From: Sphingomonadaceae bacterium 3R27C6
Lineage (GTDB): Bacteria; Pseudomonadota; Alphaproteobacteria; Sphingomonadales; Sphingomonadaceae
NCBI GenBank assembly: GCA_005503215.1
Contig: SCNS01000011.1
Coordinates: forward strand, 1 to 64,000
Length of the DNA: 64,000 nucleotides
Direction: 5' to 3'
Shown in pieces: positions 1-9,308 of the stretch. A program made the position numbers and the translations under genes. How positions within the stretch are numbered: position 1 is the stretch's first letter; each line of letters starts with the position of its first letter. Below the pieces are notes generated by a model. That model saw nothing but the letters and a program-made list of their open reading frames with translations, was not told the DNA's origin and did no database searches.

Positions 1-38
1 AGAGCACTCGCTCCCGCCGCTCCGATATCCTCGCTCAT
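1..38 (-). CDS. Start of a minus-strand gene cut by the window edge
   Basis: Only the first twelve codons are present (MSEDIGAAGASA), so the product cannot be named. The start is credible because a GAGGAG Shine-Dalgarno sequence lies about seven bases upstream of the ATG on the minus strand. It follows the GT2 gene in the same direction after a 289-base gap in which I see no gene, so it may belong to the same exopolysaccharide locus or to the next unit. Confidence 0.5.
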   Translation of the reverse strand, partial: MSEDIGAAGASA

Positions 39-327
39 CACCGCTCCTCGCAAAGAGCGGCTATCAGCACCCCGGAACGCCGTCCCGCAAGGCGGCCTTC
101 ACACCACGGTTACGTTTGCAGCCTGATTTTCTCGTTTCGCGACCCCGTTTTCCTTGTCGTTGAAGCGGTGGCAGAGATGGATTGTCCCGCCCCTCCAATT
201 ATGACGCGTTCGCTGCGACGTCTGAAGGCTCAAGCCGCGTCCGCAGCGATTTCTCCAAGGTGATGGCAGGCGCGGCGATACCGCGGTACAGGCGCGGCGA
301 AGAAACGGCGACGGCGTCGGAACTTGG

Positions 328-1347
328 TCACCAGAAGCCGGCGGATCCCTTTTGGCGCAGAATCTTGTTCGCCTGGACTGCCGGCCAGATATTGAGGATC
401 GTTGCGACAAGAGAGAAGGGCGCTCGCGCCAAGGCTTTCCCAAAGCCGATTCCTTTTAGGTTATAAAGACGCCAGGTCAGAATACGTGGCGGTAGGGCCC
501 ATCGACGTCCAGCAACGCGGCTTTCGACGAGGCGTCCGACCCACTCCGGATCGGCTTCGTTCCGGTCACGGATCGTCGCGCCAGCATTCTCCTTATAGTC
601 TCCCGCCCACAGGAATTCGCAGATCCAGCCGTTTATAACCGTCCCGATTGCCATCCGCTGTTCATGGCGAAAAAAACCGGAAACGGAATGCGCCTCGAAA
701 TAGTGGGTTGGATGCGGGATCTGGGCGACAACCTCCGGGCGAGCGGGATGTGAGAAGCCGTCGGTATGGATCATCGCGGTCAACAGTCCGTCTTCGCCCG
801 GCGTTGGAACAGGGAGCCAGATCTTGCGCAATTCCGGCATATGCGCCGCATATAGCGAACCATTGATTGCGTGCGGTGCAACCGACTGCCGCGACACAAT
901 CAGCGAGAAGCGATCAAGCAGCGTCTTGTTGGCTTTTCTTGCAATATCCTTGATGGGATGACCCGAGACAGCGAGGAGATCCGGATCTCCGAGCAAGGTG
1001 TCCACAAGGGTCTTCAAGACGCCGGCATCGATGAGTTCAATGTCGGCGTCGAGAAATAGCGCCATATCGACGTCATCATCGACAAGGTCGTGCACCGCGA
1101 CGTTCCAGGAGCGCGCCTTTCCGCCCAGCGGGGTTTCATGGGTCAGGAGATTCGCCCCATGGTCGCGGAATGCCGTGTCGAAGGCGGCTCGTGCCATTCC
1201 GGCAGTATCGTCGCTGCAGGCATTCGCCAAAATCAGAATCTGGAACGCGTAAGGCTGGGCAAGCAAAGACTGGCGGGCCAGCTGCGCGATCAGCGGACCG
1301 ATTGACCCCTCTTCATTTCTCGCAATCACGCAAATCGCGATCTTCAC
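328..1347 (-). CDS. Glycosyltransferase family 2
   Basis: A predicted cytoplasmic or membrane-associated GT2 enzyme of 339 residues that should transfer a sugar from a nucleotide donor during exopolysaccharide assembly. The N-terminus has the GT-A opening (ICVIARNEEGSI), a CSDDT loop near residue 44 and a metal-binding DAD at residues 100-102. A conserved PGED segment lies near the expected acceptor-binding region. The start is a GTG with GGAG about eight bases upstream. It lies 72 bases downstream of the BY-kinase gene in the same direction, so it may be the last gene of that export operon. Donor and acceptor cannot be read from the sequence. Confidence 0.85.
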   Translation of the reverse strand: MKIAICVIARNEEGSIGPLIAQLARQSLLAQPYAFQILILANACSDDTAGMARAAFDTAFRDHGANLLTHETPLGGKARSWNVAVHDLVDDDVDMALFLDADIELIDAGVLKTLVDTLLGDPDLLAVSGHPIKDIARKANKTLLDRFSLIVSRQSVAPHAINGSLYAAHMPELRKIWLPVPTPGEDGLLTAMIHTDGFSHPARPEVVAQIPHPTHYFEAHSVSGFFRHEQRMAIGTVINGWICEFLWAGDYKENAGATIRDRNEADPEWVGRLVESRVAGRRWALPPRILTWRLYNLKGIGFGKALARAPFSLVATILNIWPAVQANKILRQKGSAGFW

Positions 1348-1419
1348 GCGACAGTCTCCGTAAGGGCCAACTTTCCGAATTCCGGGGTCGGAATCGCGGC
1401 ACGCTAAACTTGGGCGCGG

Positions 1420-2220
1420 TTAGGCATCCGGGTCATTTCGTGCATAATATTTGCCATAGTCGGGTCCGCCATAACCATAACCATAGCTGTCACCGAGGCC
1501 GCCCCGATAGCGGTTGAGGATCGAGCCGATGCAAGGCGTCGGATAGAGCATGCTCATGACATCCTGCACGTGGCGTCGCGTCGTCTTGCCCGAATCGACG
1601 ACAAGGACAAATGCGTCCAACTGGGCAAGGCTTATCATTGCGTCGTCGCTCGCGAACGCGGGCGGAAGATCGAACAAAATGACTGACGCTTCGCTGCGGT
1701 TACGCAAGGTGTCGATCATCTGTGCGAAACGCTCGCCGGCGAGCAATTCCGCAGTATTTCGCGTGCGCCGTACCGTGGGAAATACCGCGAGCTTCGTGCC
1801 CTCGATCCAGTGCCCCACTTCCCGAAGGTCCTCGACGGCCCCTTCAAGGTAACTCTCAATGCCGCGGTCCGGCACGAGCCCGATCTCGTCGGCAAGCGAG
1901 GCGCGGCGAATATCCAGGTCGACCAGGAACAGCGGCTCTTCGATGACACGCGCAAGCGAACTTGCGAGATTCATCGACAAAAAGGATTTGCCTGCCGCCG
2001 GTGTGGCCGAGGTGATCCCGATGAGCCGATGGCCTTCTTCCTTGAGCTTCTTTGCAAAGCTCGTTCGCAGGAGATTGAACGGGCGCGCGCGCGCGTCCCG
2101 ATTGTCGAAACCCACGATCCGATGCTTTTTGATCGCAGTCAGCGGCGGCGTGAACGAAGCGAGGGCGGAAAGCGTCAGCAGCTGCTGGTCTCTCGAGAGG
2201 GGCAAGTCGGCATCAGCCAT
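1420..2220 (-). CDS. BY-kinase-type exopolysaccharide autokinase (CpsD/CapB family)
   Basis: Cytoplasmic P-loop ATPase of the bacterial tyrosine-kinase family, which works with a Wzz-type membrane partner to control polysaccharide polymerisation and export. Walker A is at residues 71-80 (SATPAAGKSF), Walker A' at 98-106 (FLVDLDIRR) and Walker B near 181-187 (ILFDLPP). The C-terminus is a tyrosine cluster (Tyr 238, 246, 248, 250, 255, 258, 259) typical of autophosphorylated tails. At 266 residues it is the kinase half only. The membrane activator is the separate Wzz-like protein encoded 24 bases upstream. The ATG has AAGGTGG just upstream. Confidence 0.88.
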   Translation of the reverse strand: MADADLPLSRDQQLLTLSALASFTPPLTAIKKHRIVGFDNRDARARPFNLLRTSFAKKLKEEGHRLIGITSATPAAGKSFLSMNLASSLARVIEEPLFLVDLDIRRASLADEIGLVPDRGIESYLEGAVEDLREVGHWIEGTKLAVFPTVRRTRNTAELLAGERFAQMIDTLRNRSEASVILFDLPPAFASDDAMISLAQLDAFVLVVDSGKTTRRHVQDVMSMLYPTPCIGSILNRYRGGLGDSYGYGYGGPDYGKYYARNDPDA

Positions 2221-2244
2221 CGGTCCACCTTAAAGATATGGAAG

Positions 2245-3690
2245 TCAACGAGTGCCGCGCAGCGGCAGGAAGCGGCGCCACCCCGCGCGCCGGACGGCCA
2301 CGTTGTCGACAAGAGGAATGATACCGAGCGGAGGGGCGCCGAGAATCGCCTTCAACGTGGAAGGGTCGCGTATTGGCCGGAGGAAGAATTCGACAGCGAG
2401 TGCAAGGATGAAGCCGAGCCCAAGACCGCCGGCCAACCCCAGCGCCGCGATAATGAGGCGGTTCGGCCAGCTTGGCTGGTCGGGGATCACCGGCGGTTCG
2501 ACAACTGACAGCCGTTCCGACATCTGCTCGTCTTCGGCCCGGACCCCGGCACGCGCGCCCATGAGCTGGTTTTGCACCTGCTCATATTGCGCATTTACTG
2601 CAGTGAGCCTCTGCTGCAGCTCCCCAAGCTGCTGCTGCACAAGCGGCGCGCGGGCTTGTGCCGCGAGACGCGAGCTTACCTGCGCGGTCTCTCCCGCCTT
2701 CGCGCTGCGAAGGGCTGCTATCTGAGCATTGTTGAACGCAATCTGTTCGTCGAGGGTATTTAGCGGCAGCTTCTCGCTATTGTCCTTGGCCAACCGCTTT
2801 GCTTCCGCGAGCCCCTGCTTTGCCATGACCACATCGGGATGGGTTTCGGCATAGACGGCCCGTGCGCTGGCGAGGCGCTGTTCCGCTGCGGCAACGATAG
2901 GATCGCGCTGGTCGCTCGTCTGAGCGAGATTGCGCTGCTGGATCAGCAGCTGATTGTCACGCTGGATGGCGGCAATCTGGACATCGTAGCTGCCCGTACC
3001 GCCTCCCATGATCATCCCGCCCCCGGCAAGAACATTGCCGTTGCGGGCATTGATCTGCGCGATCTGGGATTGGAGGGCGGCGATCTGCGTTTCCAGTCCT
3101 GCCGACTGATCGCTTAGGAACTGCACCGTGTTGGTGGCCTGTTCGGCGTTGCCCCGTGCGTCGAGCTGGAGCACCCGGTCCATAAGGTCCTGGGCGACGG
3201 CCTGAGTCTGTTCGGGACTGGAATATTCAAAGGCGAGCTCGAATGCGATCGCCCGATTCTCTGCGCCCCCGCCAGGCATGCTCGTTTCAGACGGCGTCAA
3301 GGTGATTGCGGAACGCATGTCGGTGAGGATCTCGGAGAGCGGCGTGCGCTTGCGTTCGCTCGTGTAGAGCCCGTGCCGTTCGATGAGCTGGACGAGATCC
3401 GGCCGGGCGGTAATCTGCTGCCGGATGGCAGCGACGCGTCGTTCGATCATCGTGCCGGGGTCGAGCCCGATCACTTCCTTGGGAAGTTGGGGCGATTCCA
3501 CGAGCATGATGGCGTTGGCCCGGTAGGTTGGCGGTATCAGGATGATCGCCGCGATGGCTGCGACGATCCCGACAAGCGTCGGAATGATGATCCACCAGCG
3601 ACGCTGCGACAGAACGATGGGGAGTTGCTGGAGAAAGCTGCCACCGGATTCATCGTCGTCGAACGCTGCATCGAAATTACCGTCGTCCAC
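2245..3690 (-). CDS. Wzz/GNVR chain-length determinant, polysaccharide co-polymerase
   Basis: Inner-membrane co-polymerase of 481 residues that sets chain length and couples the cytoplasmic kinase to the outer-membrane exporter. A transmembrane helix lies at about 33-53 and a second near residues 410-435. Between them is a long periplasmic region rich in Gln and Ala that should form coiled coil. The short cytoplasmic tail has no ATPase domain, in line with the separate kinase encoded next. Translation starts at a GTG whose G overlaps the TAG stop of the upstream barrel gene, implying translational coupling. Confidence 0.87.
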   Translation of the reverse strand: MDDGNFDAAFDDDESGGSFLQQLPIVLSQRRWWIIIPTLVGIVAAIAAIILIPPTYRANAIMLVESPQLPKEVIGLDPGTMIERRVAAIRQQITARPDLVQLIERHGLYTSERKRTPLSEILTDMRSAITLTPSETSMPGGGAENRAIAFELAFEYSSPEQTQAVAQDLMDRVLQLDARGNAEQATNTVQFLSDQSAGLETQIAALQSQIAQINARNGNVLAGGGMIMGGGTGSYDVQIAAIQRDNQLLIQQRNLAQTSDQRDPIVAAAEQRLASARAVYAETHPDVVMAKQGLAEAKRLAKDNSEKLPLNTLDEQIAFNNAQIAALRSAKAGETAQVSSRLAAQARAPLVQQQLGELQQRLTAVNAQYEQVQNQLMGARAGVRAEDEQMSERLSVVEPPVIPDQPSWPNRLIIAALGLAGGLGLGFILALAVEFFLRPIRDPSTLKAILGAPPLGIIPLVDNVAVRRAGWRRFLPLRGTR

Positions 3691-4901
3691 TAGCGCCGCT
3701 TTCCAAATTTCATCGTCAAACCGACCATCAGCGAATAATTCGCACTGCGCCGCTGCGTGTCGTCGAAGATCTTCGAATAACCCGGCGTCACGGTGAATGC
3801 CAGCCGATCGTTGAGATCGCGAGCGTAGGTCGCCGAAGCGCCGATGAAATCCGTCACGCGTACGACGGGAAGACCGGCGCCGTCCTGGTTCGTGCGGCCG
3901 TATCTTGCCGAGATGGACACGCGATCGATCCGGCTCAACTGTGCATTATAGTTCAACGAAGCCGTCGTAACGGTTGATACGCCGCCAAGCGCAGTCGGCT
4001 GGGCGCTTCTTCCTCCCGAAAGGCAAAGGGTCCGGTTCGGGCCTCGATCGCAAAGACCGACGCTGCCCGCAAAGGAAACCAAATTGCTGCGATCGCCGCC
4101 GCCGACATCGGTGCGGACATAGGATATGCCCGCATCGGCGACGACGCTGAGGCGATTGGTGAGCTGCTGCTGGATTCCAACACGCGGCGAGACGATCATG
4201 CTGTCGCCGGTTCGCCGGCTCAGATAATCGACAAATCCAAGCTGCGTATCGAAGGTAACTGTCGTTCGCTGCGTGAGCTGGCGGCGATAGCCGGCATGGC
4301 TCGAGACGCTTCGATAATCGAAGCCTGCACCTTCGTCGATATATGTCCCGTTGAGCTCGATCCCCGCATCGAGGGAACTGCGTTCGTTCAGGATATGCGA
4401 GAACCCGAAGCTCGTGCTGAGCGACGTAATGCGCGCGCGTGTCCCCGCAAGCGTCGTATCAATGATCGGCACCGTTGGCGGAAGAAGCGGGCCCGGACCT
4501 TGCGATCCTCCGCCGCTTTCGAAGATCAGGCCATTCTGAATAGCCGATCGCAACCGCTGCGCCGAGGCTGCAACCCGCACCGTGTTGCGCTCGTCGAGCC
4601 TTCGTTCGGTGGCGGCTTCGATACGTGCCGAGACATCGTTGCCGTAGAATTTGCTATATTGTGTGAAGCGAAGATTGCCGTTGATACGGGTCTCGCCAAG
4701 CTCGTCTTCGACAACCACATATGGGGCAATCTCGATATTCGCCGATGCCGCGGTTTTGCCGTCTGCATAGAGGAACGGGTTGGTGGAGACACCGCCTTCC
4801 ACGGAAACGTCGACGCCAATCTGAGGCTCATATTGGGCGTAGGCCATCGGCGAGCAGCAGGCATATACTGCCAGCACGATGGAAGAAGCAATCTTCCTCA
4901 C
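3690..4901 (-). CDS. Outer-membrane beta-barrel protein of the exopolysaccharide locus
   Basis: A secreted 403-residue protein with an N-terminal signal peptide ending near AYAQ and many alternating, Tyr/Arg-rich strands separated by short turns, as expected of an outer-membrane barrel. Barrel proteins of this size are common in exosortase-linked polysaccharide clusters, usually between the export protein and the chain-length determinant, as here. It may form or support the secretion channel; that role is inferred from position. It begins with a GTG preceded by GGGGGAGTGAGG and ends with a one-base overlap onto the Wzz-like gene. Confidence 0.72.
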   Translation of the reverse strand: MRKIASSIVLAVYACCSPMAYAQYEPQIGVDVSVEGGVSTNPFLYADGKTAASANIEIAPYVVVEDELGETRINGNLRFTQYSKFYGNDVSARIEAATERRLDERNTVRVAASAQRLRSAIQNGLIFESGGGSQGPGPLLPPTVPIIDTTLAGTRARITSLSTSFGFSHILNERSSLDAGIELNGTYIDEGAGFDYRSVSSHAGYRRQLTQRTTVTFDTQLGFVDYLSRRTGDSMIVSPRVGIQQQLTNRLSVVADAGISYVRTDVGGGDRSNLVSFAGSVGLCDRGPNRTLCLSGGRSAQPTALGGVSTVTTASLNYNAQLSRIDRVSISARYGRTNQDGAGLPVVRVTDFIGASATYARDLNDRLAFTVTPGYSKIFDDTQRRSANYSLMVGLTMKFGKRR

Positions 4902-4921
4902 AACCTCACTCCCCCGTCCGA

Positions 4922-5569
4922 TCAGCGTACGATAACCGTATCGCCTGGTTCGATTAGCAAAATGTTTCCGCTGGCAACGTCTTTCGCATCGGTGCCGGCT
5001 TTGAAAAGCGGAGCGAGGCGAGCGTTCAGCGTTCGTAGCTGGTCGCCCGACTTGCGGATAATGAGGACATTGTCGAGGTTAGCGAACTCGGCCGGTCCGC
5101 CCGCCATGCTGAGCGCCTCGAGCACGTTCACATAGCGGCCTGGCGAAAAGGATCCCGGAGCCTTCACCCGTCCCATCACGGAAAATTGCATTCCCGCGGG
5201 AACAAGAACTGATACCGTAACCTGCGGAACCGCGCCAACATATTGTGCGCTGAGTCCGCTGGTGATGAGCGCTTCGACTTCTTTGGGAAGAAATCCCTGA
5301 ACCTTGATCTGGCCGACGAGCGGAAACGCCATGGTCCCGTCAGGAAGGACCTTCACCTTGCGCTGAAGCCGTTCCTCACCCCAGACATAGATCTCGAGTT
5401 CATCGCCGGCGTTGATGCGATACGTCGACGCGGCCGTGCTCACCTGCGCGGCGGTCGCAGCAATTGCGGGCTTGGGCGCGGGGACGGGCGCTTCAGCCGG
5501 CTGAGCCTGCGCGGAGGACGCCACACCCGCCATGGATGCGACCACGACGGTTAGACAATTTTTGATCAT
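4922..5569 (-). CDS. Polysaccharide biosynthesis/export protein (Wza-like, SLBB domain)
   Basis: Periplasmic or outer-membrane export protein of 215 residues. A signal peptide (cleavage probably after AQA near residue 22) is followed by an Ala/Pro linker. A Poly_export domain then starts at YRINAGDELEIYVWGEE, and an SLBB domain follows (VMGRVKAPGSF onward), ending in EPGDTVIVR. There is no lipobox cysteine, unlike E. coli Wza, and it is short because only one SLBB domain is present. It is the first gene of the minus-strand export operon and is divergent from the TPR lipoprotein gene across about 100 bases. Confidence 0.9.
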   Translation of the reverse strand: MIKNCLTVVVASMAGVASSAQAQPAEAPVPAPKPAIAATAAQVSTAASTYRINAGDELEIYVWGEERLQRKVKVLPDGTMAFPLVGQIKVQGFLPKEVEALITSGLSAQYVGAVPQVTVSVLVPAGMQFSVMGRVKAPGSFSPGRYVNVLEALSMAGGPAEFANLDNVLIIRKSGDQLRTLNARLAPLFKAGTDAKDVASGNILLIEPGDTVIVR

Positions 5570-5591
5570 GCAGGGTCTCTCAGTTCAGCGG

Positions 5592-5619
5592 TCGACAGGT
5601 TAACACAATATACTATAAG
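5592..5619 (+). promoter_or_regulatory. Candidate sigma70-type promoter for the TPR lipoprotein gene
   Basis: In the 100-base divergent gap between the export operon and the TPR gene, TCGACA (5592-5597) is followed after 16 bases by TATAAG (5614-5619). The region is locally AT-rich, which stands out in this window. It is a pattern match only. Confidence 0.3.
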
Positions 5620-5670
5620 ATGGGCTAGGGTCTTTGGCTACCGCGTTAACCCTAGGAATCGTGGCTCTTG

Positions 5671-7245
5671 ATGCATCGTTTCAATACAGTGCCACCTGTT
5701 TCTCGCGGCATAATCTTTACATTTTCTTTAGCCGTGGCCGTTGCGCTCGCGGCCTGTGGTCAATCAGAAGCTGCCGCCGCGAAGGATGCCGCGGAGGCGC
5801 AGTCCCTGCTCGACCAGCGCCGCTTTGCCGAGGCCCGCCTGGCGATTAAGAAAGCGATCGCGACACGCGATGACGAGCCGGAGTTTCATATCCTGCGAGG
5901 ACGCATCGAGTTCGCTGCTGGTTCGGTGTCGGGCGCCTATGACGCATATAGCGACGCCATGTCGCTCGATCCGGCAAACAGGGAAGCGCTCCAGGCTGTA
6001 TCGCAATTAGGCCTGCAAACAGGCCATTTTCGCGAATCGCTGGAGGCTACCGACGCCATCTTGTCGCTTGCTCCCGATGACCCGAATGCCCTTCTCGTGC
6101 GCGGGCTTCACGCTGTCATTCGCAGTCGCTTCGATGAGGCGGACGGGTTTGCCGACAGAATATTGAAGCAGGATGCCAGCAACGAAGGCGGTGTAATTCT
6201 GAAAGCGCGTGTCGCGGTGCGCAAGGGCTCCCCCCAACGCGCGCTTGAAGTTCTTCAAGGCTATGGAGCCTTGAAGCCCAACACGCTTGGCGTCGTCATG
6301 ACCCGGCTCGAAATTTATCGGGTGATGCGCGACGCGGCAGGGATGCGGGCCCAATTTTCTCTTTTGCACAATCTTGCGCCCGAAAATCGCGACATAAGGA
6401 TGGACGAGGCAAATTTCGCGTTCAAGGATGGGCGGGCGGCTGAAGCCGATTCAGTAATCATTGCTCTGCTGGCCGACCCGAAGTTGCCCGAAGAGCAGAT
6501 ACCACTCATTCTGGCACTCTGGCGCGAATATGCGTCTGCGGGGCCGGGTGACGCAGGCCTCGCAAAAGTGGCGTCGACCGGGACCCCGGCGGCGCGTCTC
6601 GCGGTAGCGGAGTTTCTGGTGGACCGGCAACGCTTGGCCGGCGCACGCAGCCTGCTCGATGGCCTTCCCCGGGCTCTGCGGCAAGCTATCGACGCGGCGA
6701 TCGAACTTCGCGAAGGACGGACGCGCGAGGCTTTGAACGCCGCCGACGAAGTCCTTCGCAGCGATGAGACACATTGCGTCGCCCTGACGGTTCGAGCGGA
6801 AGGCCTGCTAAATCGAGAAGATTTTCCGGGCGCGCTGCGCGCCGCGCAAGTGGCTGTGAGCCAGTGCCCGGGGCAGACGAGGGCCTGGTGGCTGGCTGCC
6901 GATGCTTACGCCGGTCGCGAGGACATGGAGAATGCCCGGCGCCTCTGGCGGCAAGGCGTGCGTGCCAATCCGCAGGATTCGTCCATGTCGAAGTCCTATG
7001 TCGAGTGGCTGCTCGCGCGCCGCCAGGACCGAGAGGCGCTTGCCGTGGCTCGCCGGCTCACCCACGAAGCGCCGGCGCTCCTTAGTGGATGGCAGCTTTA
7101 CCGCACCATCTGCCTTCGCCTTCAGCAAGATTGCGCGCGGGCGGCCCAGGCTGGCTTCGATAACGCGTCAACGCTTTACGGGATCGACCTTCTGCCGGGT
7201 CAGGCGCCTCCAAACGGGCTCTTCGGCAGGATAATTACACGATGA
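5671..7245 (+). CDS. TPR-repeat lipoprotein of the exosortase/exopolysaccharide locus
   Basis: A probable lipoprotein of about 524 residues. The N-terminal hydrophobic segment ends in a lipobox (LAACG), and the rest is a chain of helical tetratricopeptide repeats, for example LDQRRFAEARLAIKKA early and further Ala/Leu-rich helix pairs to near residue 480. TPR lipoproteins (PrsT-like) are regular members of PEP-CTERM systems, although PrsT itself is usually much longer. It may scaffold periplasmic assembly; that is inference. ATG 5671 is preferred over the TTG immediately before it. The stop overlaps the next gene by four bases. Confidence 0.75.
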   Translation: MHRFNTVPPVSRGIIFTFSLAVAVALAACGQSEAAAAKDAAEAQSLLDQRRFAEARLAIKKAIATRDDEPEFHILRGRIEFAAGSVSGAYDAYSDAMSLDPANREALQAVSQLGLQTGHFRESLEATDAILSLAPDDPNALLVRGLHAVIRSRFDEADGFADRILKQDASNEGGVILKARVAVRKGSPQRALEVLQGYGALKPNTLGVVMTRLEIYRVMRDAAGMRAQFSLLHNLAPENRDIRMDEANFAFKDGRAAEADSVIIALLADPKLPEEQIPLILALWREYASAGPGDAGLAKVASTGTPAARLAVAEFLVDRQRLAGARSLLDGLPRALRQAIDAAIELREGRTREALNAADEVLRSDETHCVALTVRAEGLLNREDFPGALRAAQVAVSQCPGQTRAWWLAADAYAGREDMENARRLWRQGVRANPQDSSMSKSYVEWLLARRQDREALAVARRLTHEAPALLSGWQLYRTICLRLQQDCARAAQAGFDNASTLYGIDLLPGQAPPNGLFGRIITR

Positions 7246-8039
7246 CCGCCGCCTATGCACCGCAGTGCGAATTTCTTGGAATTCGGTTCGATCGCTTGGA
7301 CCCGCCGGCGGCGGTGGCAGCAGTCCTGTCGCTCTCCACCCGTAGCGATTTCTCTTATGTCGTGACACCCAATGTCGATCATATCGTTCAGCTGAGTAGC
7401 AAGGACGATCCCGTTCTGACGATGAGCTATCGCGACGCTGCGCTTCGCCTCTGCGACAGCCGGATATCATCGCGTCTGGCATATCTGTCCGGGATAGACC
7501 TTCCGGTTGTCACAGGAAGCGATCTCACGGCGGATTTGCTGGGCCAATGGCTCACGCGCGAAAAGCTGGTGGTCATCGGCGGCGATGCGAAGCTCCACCG
7601 CGCGCTCACGCTGCGCTATCCCCTGTTTGACTGGCAATTTTATCAGCCTCCTATGGGTGTGCGCCATGATGCAAAGGCGCGCTTGGACATAGCCCAATTT
7701 GTCGAGGATGCTGCCGCCGATGTCGTCTTCTTCGCCATCGGCGCGCCGCAAAGCGAAATCGTTTGCGCCGAAATATTGGAGCGAGGCCAGGCCCGCGGCG
7801 TTGCCCTGTGCATCGGGGCTTCGCTTGAGTTCCTGACCGGAGCGAAAACGCGCGCGCCGCTCTGGATGCAGCGTGCGGGGTTGGAATGGCTGTTCAGGCT
7901 CGGCACCGAGCCGCGGCGTCTGTGGCGCCGCTACCTGGTTGAAGGGCCAAAAATATTCGGCATCTGGCGGCGGTGGCGCAAGCTCAACGCTGGTCTCCCT
8001 CGCGCTGCGTCCGGTTCCAGCGTGTCTGGCTGCGAGTAA
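7242..8039 (+). CDS. WecB/TagA/CpsF family glycosyltransferase
   Basis: A GT26-family enzyme of 265 residues that should add a sugar to a polyprenyl-linked intermediate at the inner membrane. Family landmarks are VTPNVDHIV near residue 41, an Asp-containing CDSR where most relatives have ADG, TGSDL near residue 91, the GAPQSE motif near residue 168 and the C-terminal GLEWLFRLGTEPRRLWRRYL. The four-base ATGA overlap with the TPR gene implies co-translation. Its last 56 bases overlap the convergent membrane GT2 gene. Confidence 0.9.
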   Translation: MTAAYAPQCEFLGIRFDRLDPPAAVAAVLSLSTRSDFSYVVTPNVDHIVQLSSKDDPVLTMSYRDAALRLCDSRISSRLAYLSGIDLPVVTGSDLTADLLGQWLTREKLVVIGGDAKLHRALTLRYPLFDWQFYQPPMGVRHDAKARLDIAQFVEDAAADVVFFAIGAPQSEIVCAEILERGQARGVALCIGASLEFLTGAKTRAPLWMQRAGLEWLFRLGTEPRRLWRRYLVEGPKIFGIWRRWRKLNAGLPRAASGSSVSGCE

Positions 8040-9165
8040 ACAATCCGAAGTAAATCGGGATTTTCCAGACGATATAGAGCGGAATTCGAAGCAGGGCAGC
8101 AAATGGCAACATCGCCCGGCCGTATCGCCACCATGCGGCCATCAGCAGCGTGCAGGCATAGGCGAATGCCATTCCTGCCAGAATGGCAGGGGCCCAATCT
8201 CCGGTTATAATAGCGATGGCGATCAACGCCGCGATGGCGATTGACGCAAGAAGGATCAGCAGCGCGAGCGGCGGAACCATCAGATGCGCGCCGAGCGTCG
8301 TCAGGTTGCGCGACGCTTTCGCTATCCCGCGCAAGAACAAGGGCAAGCCTTCTCTGGCGGCCGTCCGCAAAAACCCATGCTCCCACCGGCTCCGCTGTGC
8401 TCTGCTGCTTTCCAACGAAGCAGGAGCACTCGTTACCAGCGCTTCATCGTCCATTCCGACCTTGATACCGTTTTTGGCGAGCCAGAGGCCCAGGCTCAAA
8501 TCTTCGACCACATCGCCCGTCGCGAGCGGAAGACGCGCGAACAGCGGCCAACTGAACGCCATGCCCGTACCGAACAACATGGCTCCGCCGCCGAGCCGCA
8601 TGAGGCCGCGGGCGCGGACCAGGTTTTTGATCAACATTGCGAAGTTCGAGACCGCGACGAGCGGCGTGGGCTGTTCGACTGAAACCAGCAGGTTTGCCGA
8701 CTGGACCGGCCGGCCGCCTGCGATCGCCTGGGCTGCAAGTCTAGCGGCGCTGCCATCGCCGAGCCGGCAATCGGCATCGACAACTATAACGGCTGCAGGG
8801 GGATCGTGAGAAAGCGCATCCCGTCCGAAGGCGAGGGCGTAGCCCTTGCCGCGGCGGTCGGGATCGGTTCGTTCCGCGACATTTGCGCCCGCCTGCGCGG
8901 CAAGCGCCGAGGTCTCATCGGTGCAATTGTCTGCGACGACCACTATCTTCGCGCCGGGCGCCGCGCTTTCAAGCGCCAGAACCGTTGCCGCTATTCCGGC
9001 GGCCTCGTTATGAGCGGGGACAAGGATGGCGATGCGCACAGGCGTGGTTTGCGCCCCGGCGGGCTGGCCGCGAAGCGGACGCAATCCGAAAAGGATTTCG
9101 GTGCCAAGATATAGAAGGGAAAAGGACAGGGGCACCGCGATCGCCCACGCAATTATGACGATCAT
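7984..9165 (-). CDS. Membrane-bound glycosyltransferase family 2
   Basis: Inner-membrane GT2 enzyme of about 393 residues. There is an N-terminal membrane helix, then a GT-A domain with VPAHNEAAGI, a DNCTD loop, a DAD metal site and the acceptor-side motifs TGDVVEDLSL and QRSRWEHG. These are followed by three or four C-terminal membrane segments. The ED and QRSRW-type motifs fit a membrane GT2 of the BcsA/NodC-like class. I chose ATG 9165 because GGAGG lies ten bases upstream; an in-frame GTG at 9192 has no good ribosome site. It converges on the WecB-like gene with a 56-base overlap. Confidence 0.85.
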   Translation of the reverse strand: MIVIIAWAIAVPLSFSLLYLGTEILFGLRPLRGQPAGAQTTPVRIAILVPAHNEAAGIAATVLALESAAPGAKIVVVADNCTDETSALAAQAGANVAERTDPDRRGKGYALAFGRDALSHDPPAAVIVVDADCRLGDGSAARLAAQAIAGGRPVQSANLLVSVEQPTPLVAVSNFAMLIKNLVRARGLMRLGGGAMLFGTGMAFSWPLFARLPLATGDVVEDLSLGLWLAKNGIKVGMDDEALVTSAPASLESSRAQRSRWEHGFLRTAAREGLPLFLRGIAKASRNLTTLGAHLMVPPLALLILLASIAIAALIAIAIITGDWAPAILAGMAFAYACTLLMAAWWRYGRAMLPFAALLRIPLYIVWKIPIYFGLFTRSQTRWNRTQREGDQR

Positions 9166-9308
9166 CGGGGGGGCGCCTCCATGCGACGCCACGGTGCCGG
9201 CAAGACTTCCAGCGGCTTATGTACCATATTGTCACTCTTCCCAATGCGTGCTTTCAAACAGCTGATAGTCAGTTTAGACGCGAAGAGGCAATCAGGGGTT
9301 AAGCATCT